Shown: one piece after another, positions 32,470 to 42,459 of the stretch
How the letters are laid out: each line of letters opens with the position of its first letter
How positions within the stretch are numbered: position 1 is the stretch's first letter
Source of the DNA: Chinchilla lanigera
Lineage: Eukaryota; Chordata; Mammalia; Rodentia; Chinchillidae
Reading direction: 5' to 3'
Length of the DNA: 64,000 bases
Assembly (NCBI RefSeq): GCF_000276665.1
Contig: NW_004955470.1
Coordinates: 608,935 to 672,934 of the forward strand
The notes under the pieces: generated by a model
Told to the model about the DNA's origin: nothing
Databases searched by the model: none
What the model saw: the letters and a program-made list of their open reading frames with translations, nothing else
Program-made: the position numbers and the translations under genes

Positions 32470-35309
32470 GCTAGGTGAGGAGGAACAGACAATGGGAGGA
32501 TGAGAACCTTCCCTGTAGGCAAAGTGCAAGGAAGTGTCCTTTAGAAGAAAACAAATAGAGAATGAGGAAAACGAAATGAAAGTATCATATTTTAAAAGTT
32601 GAGCTTAAGGACACATAAACATAGACTTATCACTCTAAAAAAGCTCAGAATTGGAGATAATGCAGGAGTGAGTATTTAGGATTTATTTGAGAGGGGTGAA
32701 TGGTCATCTTGCTTGTTTTACTGCATGCTAATTTAGATACAGAAGTTCTTATTCCTACGAGTACTGATGGTAGGGCACCTTCAAATGAAAGACGGTCTGG
32801 ACCAGTTGGTCAGCTATCTGGTACCTGCTGTCACTACACTAAATGCATAAAAATATTTATGCAAGTATTAAAACGCACGTGTTCCTGGGACCTAAACTCA
32901 GCAAGATAAATCTGTCAAAGGCCTTGTCATGCAGAATAACATATGTCTCCTCTATATAGCCTATAGATAGCTCACTTTTTTGTAAGAGTAAATACAGAAT
33001 TTTTTTCAATAGAAGTGAATATAAAAATCCAGATCATCTGTTGTTACCATTTGATGTATATAACTTAATAAATATCCCATTAATCCCAATAGCAAATAAA
33101 ATGGAAGACAGGAAGAGGAAAAGAAAGGAAGGAACAAAGGAACAAAGAAGGAAGAGGGGACGGTTTTGAAGTCTGGAAGTATGAGGCCTATAACTATTTT
33201 CTTTATTTTGGCCATTTTCTGTTTAAGATTATTTGGCTCTTCTCTCTCCATTGCATTTCAATATTAATTATAAAATTAGATTGACAGTTATGTAAAATGT
33301 GGTTAACATTTTGATACAGATTGCATTAATTTGCTTCTTTCTTTCAGAAATGTTGAACTGTTATTATTTTAAAATTTTCAACCCATAAACATGAAAGTCT
33401 TTCTGTTTTTCTGAAATTTTTCAAAATTTGTTTCTATGACGTTTTGTCATATTCGGTGTAAGTTTGAACACATCAGGCTTTTTATCTTCACTGCACATAT
33501 AGAATACTGCAGAACAAAAGTTAAAAATTGCCCAAATCCCAAAGCATTATAAGAGATCCAAGAGTGGTATAAATTTTGCCTTTTAAATCCATGTACCTAA
33601 CCACTGATCTATACTTGATGTCGCCGTTCATACCATAGGTTCCCTTAACTCCTAAGAATTTCCCTATAAAATAAAATCTAATTAGTGCCTGATTTTTACA
33701 TGAATAAAATTTCTAAGCAGTCATAGAGAACATGAACTACCTTAAAATTAAGGAATACCTGAGGCATATTCAAACTGTATAAATTCAAACAAAATGATCT
33801 ATGTAATAGATTCAGGATTTGTTTGAGCAGAGTGGAGTAGCACCATACAGGGACAAGAGTTCTTCATCTGTAGAGGAATGGAGAAAGTAAGCAAAGGCAT
33901 GAGTTATGTGCGATCATTTTACCCAAGATAGATGCAGTTTTATGAAAAAGTGAACAAGTAGGTTTGTTCTTGCCAGGTCATTGAACTCCACAGACAGCCT
34001 TTGTGGAAATCAGAACCCTGTCCATGAAAATAGCAGGTATTGAGGTAGGCAAAGGTTTGCTACCTGATGCACACAGAACGCAGTAAAATTTCACTGCTCT
34101 TTGCAAAAAGAAAGAACTTTGTGCTAAAGCCAGCCAGCACGGAGTTCAGAAGCAGCAACATCAGAGATGTCTCCTGCGTTTCTTGGAAGCAGTGGAATTT
34201 GTAGGGAAGGAGGAGTGGAAGAGAGAAGAAAAGTTGTTTGATGACTGGGTAGTGAGAAAGGGAGGGCTTAGTGTTCTTTTACCAGGTGCAGAGGTCACCA
34301 TGCTTTTCACAGATCACAGGTTCCTTTTTCAGGAGAGTTAACATGTTCTGCACAAAGGACATTAAACTTCTGAAATGAAAAGTTCATTGATTGGATGAGC
34401 TGGTTTTCACACGATTCTTATGCCTTAGATGTAAAATGTCTGCCAAAAGTCTCCTAGATCCAGAGGTGGAGCTTTTTGAAGGTGCTTTGATCATAGGGTT
34501 ACTATACTCATCAGTAGATTTCTCCACAAATGAGATCGTAGGTAAATATAAGAGAATAACCAGAACAGATAGGTCATGGGGGCATGAACTGGAAGTGTAT
34601 ATATTTGCCCAGATTCGTCATCCTGTGCTTCCTCTTCCTCCTCCTCCATCTTCTTCTTCTTCTTTCCTTACCCAGAAAATGATAACTTCTCTTGAAAAAG
34701 AAGCACAATCTTTGAGCAAATTACATGACCAAGTAGGCCTTCACAAAATAATTCTAAAACTCTCTATTCTCACAAATCAATAAGCAGCTTCTCCTCTCTG
34801 AGTCCCCGTAAATTCTCCTGTTACCAACCTGTGGAAGAGGCAGATCTGAGCTCGCTGCTCCTGGATTCTTGTTAGTTGACCTCGCAACGAGGTTTTCATT
34901 CTGCAAGCAGTGTATTGGCTTCCGTGTGCATCATGCAATGAGCCATTGTCCAGAGTCAATGGTTTTCATAAAAAGTCCTGATTCTCAGAAAAGAAAAATC
35001 TTGGGAAATACTGAAATTAACAGATTTAGGGATTTCTCATACATTTCAGCATTGAATTATTAGGCAGAATAAGCCTACATAACTCAGGCCTTTGCATACT
35101 TTCTCATATGTCTGCAGATGACAGACACCTGTTCCTCTATTGCTCTATTCATTTTGTCAGTGGAAACCCTGAAATTATTTAATAGACCATTTTGCTTGAA
35201 TTTAGATATTTTGAACAAAATGCCAGGTAGCCTTCCACTTTATAGCTATTTTTCTCTGTGATGAGCTACTCTGAATTCTCAAGTTTATACGCAGAATACC
35301 TCAAAACAA
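32470..35309. other. Non-coding spacer
   Basis: Nearly 3 kb without a V segment. A pyrimidine-rich patch (about 34625-34668, CTTCCTCTTCCTCC-type) creates a proline/serine run in a 130-residue plus-strand open frame at 34391-34783 that I do not consider a gene. A purine-rich AGGAA/AAGAA patch lies near 33105-33165. Confidence 0.5.
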
Positions 35310-36175
35310 TGTAAATGAAATTAAAGAAGACTTGAAAAAATGGAAAGATGCCTATTTTATGGGTTGAAAAACTTAATACTCTTAAAACATGTACACTTCC
35401 AAAATCGATGTGCAAATTCAGTGCAACCTGTATCAAAATCTCAGCTAACTTCTCTTTTCTTTTTCATAATTGTCAATCTCACCATTTAATTAAAATGAAA
35501 ACTCAAGAAATAGAAAATAACCAAGATGATCTATAAAAAGAAAAACTAAATCTAGAGGACTATACTATGCAATTTAAAGTTTTTAAAAATATTTTCATTT
35601 TTCTCTGTAATGTGGATTAAATCCAAGGCAATCTTACACATAGTAGGCAAGGCCTCTACCACTGGGCTGCACCCCAAGTGCTGATTTTAAGTCTTAAATA
35701 CAAAACTGTGATCAAGATTGTTTGGTAGTAGTATAATCGTGAGTATGTTTACTGATGGATTAGAATTGAGATTTCTAACCCCAAACTGTTACATTTATGA
35801 TTACCTACTACTTGGCAAGATTAGCAAGACAGCACAATGGAGAAAGAATGAACTTTGTAAAAATTAGATCTGGGAAAACTCTGCATCTGGATTGAAAGAA
35901 TGAGGTTAGGCCTAGGCCACACATCATGTAAAAAACTTAGCAAAAATATTACAAATATATAAATGTGGAAACTAAACAATAAAATTCTGAGGTAACTCTG
36001 GTGGAATTTGTGACTTTGTATTAGGCAACAGCTTCCTTATTATGACACTGAAGGCAAACAATCAACCGGAGAAAAAAATGTGACACATTAGACTTCATGA
36101 AATTGAAGTACTTTTATTACTTAATGAGCTATTTCAAGAAAGTGAAAAAGATAAACCACAGACAGAAAGTACTAG
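35310..36175 (+). repeat. L1 ORF2 fragment, sense, interrupted
   Basis: L1 ORF2 wording is visible at 'gaaaaaatggaaagatgcctattttatgg', 'tgcaaattcagtgcaacctgtatcaaaatc', 'gggaaaactctgcatctgg' and 'agacttcatgaaattgaag'. It has many stops and is split by an antisense SINE. Confidence 0.85.
35591..35682 (-). repeat. Old ID-like SINE, antisense, within L1
   Basis: 'aggcaaggcctctaccactgggctgcacccc' is the reverse of a diverged ID head and A box. Confidence 0.65.
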
Positions 36176-36179
36176 GAAG

Positions 36180-37086
36180 TCACATAGTTAATAAGGCATC
36201 AATGCCAAAGTTCATTCTTACTAGTGATCATTGTAGCGGGGGCAGCACTGGAAGAGCATTATTAAACTTAAGCGAACCTGTGGTGTTTTGGAGACTTTAA
36301 CGACACAGCTCCTTCTTCAGAGAAGGTGAGAATTTAGAGGAACTCTGCGAGGAAATGAAGAGATTACAAGTCACACACTATGCGCTTGGGTAAAGGATTA
36401 TTGCTTCTCTTTGGATAGCTGTATATTGAGGCAGCTGGGATAAGCACAGAAATTAACATTCATGGAGAGAAAGTTGAGGATGTTTTACCTTATAACACAC
36501 TGTAAGTTTTCAAAAGACTTTCTATTTCTTCATAGAAAAGGAAAAGACAAAGAATTCAAATGTTAACAACTGATTCGTATTAGATAGATCTATAATAGTT
36601 ATTAAGGATGTGGAAAGCCCCGTGTGTAATCTATTCCATTTTTCTGAGTGTTTTCAGAGGGCCATGTCCCCAAAATATAGAACTATAGGCATACAAGATA
36701 TGATAAAAAATACAGTGAAAGCTAAATTAAAAAAAAAAACTTATTACCATGAAAGACAAATTACTATTAATCCACCTCAGACTACTCCACTCACCTCAAA
36801 CACACTTATCCCACCATTTTTGCCCCTTCCTGTGACAGTTCTAGAAGGTATCTTTCAAGAGTCTTTAGAGACACCGGTGTGGTTGCCTCAGTGTCCTGAA
36901 ATTGATTCAAAATATTTGCCCTTTTTTTGTCTTTGGAGAAGAGTCACAGCTTGGATGGTGTGAGATCCAGTGAATAAAGTGCACAAGAACACACCGTAAT
37001 GTTTCAAAAGTCCGCCTTTCCAGAGCATGGCAACGGGGGATGCCAACACCGAGTTTCTTATCAGAACTTATAAATACACTCACAGG
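36180..37086. other. Non-coding spacer
   Basis: No V, RSS or repeat family was recognised. Confidence 0.45.
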
Positions 37087-37193
37087 GGCCGGGGATTTAG
37101 CTAAGCGGCAAAAGCGTTTGCCTGGCAAGCGCAAGGTCTTGAGTTCGGTTCCCGGTACCGGAGAAAAACCCAAAAAAAAAAAAAAAAAAAAAA
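37087..37193 (+). repeat. ID-type SINE
   Basis: 'gggccggggatttagctaagc' head, GGTTCCCGGTACCGG and an A tail of over 20 bases. Flanks share an imperfect duplication (aaatacactcaca / aaatacatgcaca). Confidence 0.93.
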
Positions 37194-37199
37194 ATACAT

Positions 37200-37877
37200 G
37201 CACAAAGGGGAACTTCCAGAACTGCTTCAAAAAGTAGCAAGAACAATGGCATAAGTGTGTTTAGAGTGAGGCAGGATAATTTGGGGTAAGGAGTGAGGAC
37301 AATATGTTTTTACTTGTGGTATATTTTTAATTTAAACCTTCACTTATTGTGAGCACACCTGATATAGCTTTCCTTGAGCTTCCTGTGAATCAGCACATTT
37401 ATCCATGAATTTATTCTCCAGAGTGCAACCGTTCCAAGTTAATGAGAAAACACACCTGGCTTTAAGCACAGCTGCCTGGGAGGCATGAATCCATCGAAAA
37501 GGGCCATGGCCTTTCATACAGGAAGCTCCCTCCAATGGTGGCTGGATCTCAACATTATACACTCACCTATAATCAGAAAGAAACTCCACTGGGCTTTGGT
37601 GGGGAACCGGTTTCTCTGTGTCCAAATTCATCCAAGACAGTGTAGGTCTGAACTCTTGAGACTAACTCCATCTAGAGAACGAAGTCTACAGAATGTACAG
37701 CAATGCTAGAGATATGATCCAAAGTTGGCCTTTGTGTACTGATTGGCTGTGTATTTGTTTATTCCTAACCTCGTTTATTTCTAAATGTCCTGTGCCAGAC
37801 TCAAACTGTACACATCCAATTATTTCACAAACAACCCACAGAAGCAGATTTGTAGCCACATGAAGAACATTTGCATA
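37200..37877. other. Non-coding spacer
   Basis: Nothing recognised before the L1 piece at the gap edge. Confidence 0.45.
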
Positions 37878-37972
37878 TCCAGCTACACTGCTGAATTTGT
37901 TGATTAATTCAAGGAGTCTTCTTGTGGAGTTTTTGGGATCTTCCATGTAAAGTATCATGTCATCTGCAAATA
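37878..37972 (-). repeat. L1 ORF2 reverse-transcriptase fragment at the gap edge
   Basis: The minus strand translates to FADDMILYMEDP followed by LLELINKFSSVAGY, the catalytic FADD block of LINE-1 reverse transcriptase and what follows it. The match ends after AGY on one side and runs into the N gap on the other. This short stretch is open, better kept than the other L1 pieces in the window, which suggests a younger L1 inside the gap. Confidence 0.9.
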
Positions 37973-38537
37973 NNNNNNNNNNNNNNNNNNNNNNNNNNNN
38001 NNNNNNNNNNNNNNNNNNNNNNNNNNNNNNNNNNNNNNNNNNNNNNNNNNNNNNNNNNNNNNNNNNNNNNNNNNNNNNNNNNNNNNNNNNNNNNNNNNNN
38101 NNNNNNNNNNNNNNNNNNNNNNNNNNNNNNNNNNNNNNNNNNNNNNNNNNNNNNNNNNNNNNNNNNNNNNNNNNNNNNNNNNNNNNNNNNNNNNNNNNNN
38201 NNNNNNNNNNNNNNNNNNNNNNNNNNNNNNNNNNNNNNNNNNNNNNNNNNNNNNNNNNNNNNNNNNNNNNNNNNNNNNNNNNNNNNNNNNNNNNNNNNNN
38301 NNNNNNNNNNNNNNNNNNNNNNNNNNNNNNNNNNNNNNNNNNNNNNNNNNNNNNNNNNNNNNNNNNNNNNNNNNNNNNNNNNNNNNNNNNNNNNNNNNNN
38401 NNNNNNNNNNNNNNNNNNNNNNNNNNNNNNNNNNNNNNNNNNNNNNNNNNNNNNNNNNNNNNNNNNNNNNNNNNNNNNNNNNNNNNNNNNNNNNNNNNNN
38501 NNNNNNNNNNNNNNNNNNNNNNNNNNNNNNNNNNNNN
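37973..38537. other. Assembly gap (565 N)
   Basis: Unresolved sequence. Its left edge is in L1 and its right edge in a CpG-rich block. The printed size may be an estimate. Confidence 0.99.
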
Positions 38538-38870
38538 TGCACGCCAGCACATACGTGTCCCAAACCGGCCCACGCACACGGAGCCGCTCCCGGACGCAGG
38601 GGCCAGAGCGCACGTGCCCCTCGGCCACGCCCGCGCCCGCTCGGGGAGACGCGCCCCGCCCACGCGCTCACGGGCCACGCCCTCTCTTGGCCACGCCCAC
38701 CCCCGGACTCGCCCACTGGCGGGTTCCCCTCCGCCACCGCAGGCCACGCCCCTCAAAATGCCACGCCCCCTTCTCAGGCCGAGCTGAGTAGACCCGCGCT
38801 CGGATACTTTCCGGACTTTCCAAGAACTTGCTCTTTAAACAGAATTCCGGGGTGAGTAAGTCGACAGAAC
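38538..38870. promoter_or_regulatory. CpG-rich, GC-box-rich block with a possible splice donor
   Basis: Very rich in CpG and in CCACGCCC/CCGCCC boxes (at least six from about 38610 to 38770), the kind bound by Sp1/KLF factors. The composition is unlike the rest of the window. At 38852-38857 GTGAGT forms a good splice donor on the plus strand, so a CpG-island promoter with a first exon is possible, but no coding exon is seen and the left end is lost in the gap. Alternatives are a GC-rich minisatellite, a retrocopied 5' end or a foreign contig joined here. Confidence 0.5.
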
Positions 38871-39109
38871 CCACAGCACTAGATGGTCCATGAGTGCCCT
38901 TCCCCTGGGCGGTGATGACCTAGTGTTAGAGCTCTAAGGCAGCAGAGCCTGAGGTTTCCCATCGATGCCTCCCTCGTCTGCTCTGGAAGGAAACTGAAGA
39001 GTCGCTTGCAAGGGGCCATCGCATCGCGATGGTGGTGCACCGCACAGGAAGCAAACAAGTGCACGTTTTAAAAATCAACTTGAAAATAATCCCAAGAAAA
39101 AATAATTAA

Positions 39110-39290
39110 GGGTATCCAATAACACCTGTTATCACAGCACTCGAGAGGCTGGAACAGGACCATCAGAAGTTAAAGCCCGGCCCGGGCCACTTAGTGACTT
39201 AGCGAGAGAGATCCTGTCTCAAAATTAAGAGGGGCTGAGGATGCAGCTCAGGGAGAAGGCCTTGGGTCAGTACCCAGTACTGCAGGAATA
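39110..39290 (+). repeat. B1/ID dimer-like SINE
   Basis: A B1-like part ('acctgttatcacagcactcgagaggctgg... gatcctgtctcaaaatt') is followed by an ID-like part ('aggggctgaggatgcagctcag... agtacccagtactgc'). The fused layout is typical of squirrel-, dormouse- and beaver-like rodent lineages as I recall. Confidence 0.8.
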
Positions 39291-39435
39291 CACGAGTGCA
39301 TACATGCGTACAAATTTTTAAAGGTAAGGATATGCACAAATTTAACTTTCAGGATCTTACTCCTCATCTTACTGCTTCGTGGAATTACCGTATTCCAGAT
39401 CAACAGACCAATTCAGCCATTTAAATAAATGACAC

Positions 39436-39517
39436 TGTACAGCTGGGCTGGGGCTCCGTGGAGAACACTTACCCAGCATCGGTGAGGCCCTGAGCTCCAT
39501 CCTCAGCCAAAAAATGA
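39436..39517 (+). repeat. Old ID-like SINE
   Basis: 'gggctggggctccgtggagaacacttacccagc... ctgagctccatcctcagcc' is a diverged ID body with an A-rich end. Confidence 0.65.
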
Positions 39518-39852
39518 AAAGATGTAGACCAGAAAGTATCAGATTTTCGGGCTTAGAACCCTCTACACTCTTGAAAATTATAGAAGGCTTCCGCAGAGCC
39601 TTTGGGTATGCTCTGCGGGCAATACTTTGAAATTAAACTGAGGCATATAAAAAGTATCCATTATTTCACTTAAAAATAACAATGAACGTGTGACATGGTA
39701 ACCTAAACAACATTTTATGAAAAGTAAGTGTATATTTCAAAACAAAACAATGTTCAGAGTAGCATAGTTTCAGATTTGTGCTCTGGCATTAATGCCAAGC
39801 CGTAGAAGACAGGTTTATTTTTCTGTTTATCTGTATTCAAACTGCTCAGTAG

Positions 39853-39948
39853 GCCGGGGATGTAGCTCACAGGCCAAGCACCTGCCTGGCCTGAGTTCAA
39901 TTCCCGGTACAAAAACAAACAAACAAACAAACAAAAAAAAAAAAAAAA
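39853..39948 (+). repeat. ID-type SINE with (AAAC)n tail
   Basis: 'ggccggggatgtagctcac... ttcaattcccggtac' followed by AAAC units and an A run. Confidence 0.88.
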
Positions 39949-39959
39949 AGAACATTTGC

Positions 39960-40665
39960 ATAAATAATTCACCAACATTATGCAGCAATAGATAAGATAA
40001 ACTCGGGGGAAGAAAACCCCTAACCACTACTTCCCTCAGGAGCTCGCTGACCCCGAAACTCCCCCAGTGCCTCTGTGAAACATCCCCTAGGCACATGCAT
40101 CCCTTCTTCGGCATCCTCTCCTCTTCAGAGGAGAGGTGGCCACCCTGGCATCTCAGCCTTTGAACAGACCCCTGCTTTGAGGAGCTCCTCCCTGCAAGCC
40201 TCTCAGAGCTTCACCCAAGAAAACGTTGTGCTACTGCCCCCCTGTGGTCATGTCATGTTTCTGTGATCTGTCCGCAGATCCCTCCAACCATGCAAACATA
40301 CCAAATCCTCTACCCCGAGAAACTCTTGACTTCTGCTTTGTGGAAGCAAACAACCCACTTCCACAGCTCTCTTCACAAGACATACAAATATTGCATATAG
40401 TTCCAGTCTGATGGACCCAAACTAACAGCCTCAGGCAGGGGAAACAACTACAATAAAACCCAATTGTGAGTCCTTCCTCCTTTGGTTGACTCTGTTGACA
40501 TTTAGAGACACAGAGAGGTCTGCTCCCCACCTGGACCCTGTGGAGGTTATTCTTAACTCTCCCATGATCTCACTCTCGTGTGGACAGACTTTAGGCTGCA
40601 GTTGCTAAAACCTGCATGTAGTGCGTGAAGTCAGTGTGAGAAGGCAGAAACAACAGAAGGCAGAG
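39960..40665. other. Non-coding spacer
   Basis: Nothing recognised. Confidence 0.45.
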
Positions 40666-40683
40666 AAGAAGAAACAAAGCTGA

Positions 40684-40829
40684 GCCGGGCATGGTGGTGC
40701 ATACCTGTTATCCCAGCACTCAAGAGGTTGAGGCAGGAGGATTGTTGAGAGTTCAAGACCAGCTTGGGCTACAAAGTGAGCGCAAGGCCAGCCTGAACCG
40801 CGTAGCGAGACCCTGTCTCAAAAGATAAA
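40684..40829 (+). repeat. B1-like SINE with target-site duplication
   Basis: 'gccgggcatggtggtgcatacc' to 'gagaccctgtctcaaaag', with an internal duplicated segment (tgggctacaaagtgagcgcaaggccagcc). An 18-bp target-site duplication, aagaagaaacaaagctga, lies at 40666-40683 and 40830-40847. It is the best kept B1-like copy here. Confidence 0.95.
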
Positions 40830-40870
40830 AAGAAGAAACAAAGCTGAATATATATAGAGAAATATATACT

Positions 40871-40967
40871 TAGAGAAATATATATATATTTATATTTATA
40901 TATCAATATATACAGAATCCACCAAAATAATGTATGCATACTTTAACAGTTCACCATACTAATAAGT
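40871..40967 (+). repeat. Direct repeat, copy 1 (AT-rich plus unique part)
   Basis: 'tagagaaatatatatata...' followed by 'tatcaatatatacaga', 'tccaccaaaataat' and 'aacagttcaccatactaat', almost identical to 41786-41890. Confidence 0.92.
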
Positions 40968-41785
40968 GTCTGAATATGAGTAGTGGGTACAAGCGATTCT
41001 TAATTTAATTAAACATCTTTCAGAATTAGTTCTCTAAATCAACAGTAAAATACACTATAGTGCTCTCTTCCAATTCCTTTGTTTTTCATATTTACTTTTA
41101 TTTTTTTCTTACCTATCTCCTGTTGTTTCTGTTACTTAGGTCCCAGAGAAAAGTGATTTCTAAATCTTGCACTTAATATTCTAAAATATTTAATCTGGTT
41201 ACAACAGATACTAAACAATTTTTAAAGAGGCTCAATGCCTCTGTTTGCTCAGAATCTTTGCCGGTCAGGACTTGGGATGGGTGCGGCTTCCTTCCCTAGA
41301 CTTGCCGGGAGCAAACAACCTCCTCAGATTAATTCTAGATACTCTGTCCTTCATGTCAGAACTTTGATAATTTTTGAACAGACAAGTCTAGAGCCATGTA
41401 CCCTTGGTCTAGACTTTCAGCTGCAGATCCTTCTTCCCATTAATGGAGGCAAATTTCAGTGATTTATAAAATTTTACCTCCGAGGGATATTTTACATTAT
41501 GTTGATTACAGGAGAGATCCCTATTCTCCATCTTTCCAGTGTCTCTTTCCACTTTGTCCATCAGCTTTCATATTACTGTACCCATCAGGGAATTTGTGCA
41601 CTCTCTCTTAGGGAGAACTTTCCCTGCAGATCTGACATAAATGCTCAACACTAAATTTGCCTTGACTGATAGCCCTCCTCTTGATCACTGGTAAGGACAG
41701 AGGAAAATGAGAAAAATGATAGGATAAGAGGTTCTTATTATTTGTCATAATTGTTCTGACTGTGTAATAATAGGTTAGTATTACC

Positions 41786-41890
41786 TAGAGAAATATATAT
41801 ATGTATCTATACATATATTTATATATCAATATATACAGAGTCCACCAAAATAATCTATGCATACTTCAACAGTTCACCATACTAATAAGT
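41786..41890 (+). repeat. Direct repeat, copy 2
   Basis: Second copy of 40871-40967, differing mainly in length of the AT tract and a few bases. The copies are 915 bp apart. Confidence 0.92.
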
Positions 41891-41986
41891 ATGGAAGCTG
41901 ATGAGCACCACTTTCAGCAACTCTTGTAACTGTAGAGGCCAAAACTAACTTGTATTGATCTCTTGATGTCTCGATAAATTTAGTAC

Positions 41987-42453
41987 TGTTATGATTTGTG
42001 TCTACATGTCCCCCTCAAAGCCTCATGCGGTCATAGGTGGGGCTTTTGCAGAAGTGGCTAAATCTAGTGCATGTGATGCTAGGATTAAGGATGTGAGATT
42101 ACTAAATTAGTCCACTGATTGGTTTGGCATAGTTCAGGGTAGGATTAAGGGTGCCCCATACTGGGTGTGAGCGCCACCCACCTCAAGGGTAGATAACATT
42201 GATAAGACATAAGGGACAGGAAGGGATCACTTCCTGTTGCTTGAAGTTTGCTACCTTGCTACCTTCTGCCTTCTGTCTGCCATGAAATGTTTTTCCTCTG
42301 CGATACCCCTCTGCCACGCAACCCTCCCTCGGAACCAGCTGACTATGAACTGAAACATCTACAAATACAAACTGTGGGCTGCAATCAACATTTCCTTCTC
42401 TAACTTTGGGTGTTGAGAATTTTGTCTCAACCACGAGAATAGTAACTGAGACA
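41987..42453 (+). repeat. MaLR-type solo LTR
   Basis: Begins TGTTATGATTTGTG and ends ACTGAGACA (TG...CA), about 467 bp. A 5-bp target-site duplication with one mismatch (agtac / agtat) flanks it. It has the 'cccctcaaagcctcatg' and 'tgccatgaaatg' wording of MaLR LTRs. No internal retroviral sequence. Confidence 0.82.
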
Positions 42454-42459
42454 AGTATT

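Noticed and set aside
34391..34783. 130-codon plus-strand open frame
   Set aside because: Its PPPP/SSSSS part comes from a pyrimidine microsatellite; no signal, family or splice support is visible.
37686..38756. Long open frames across 37.7-38.8 kb
   Set aside because: They are long only because the N gap has no stops. Only the short L1 part at 37878-37972 is meaningful.
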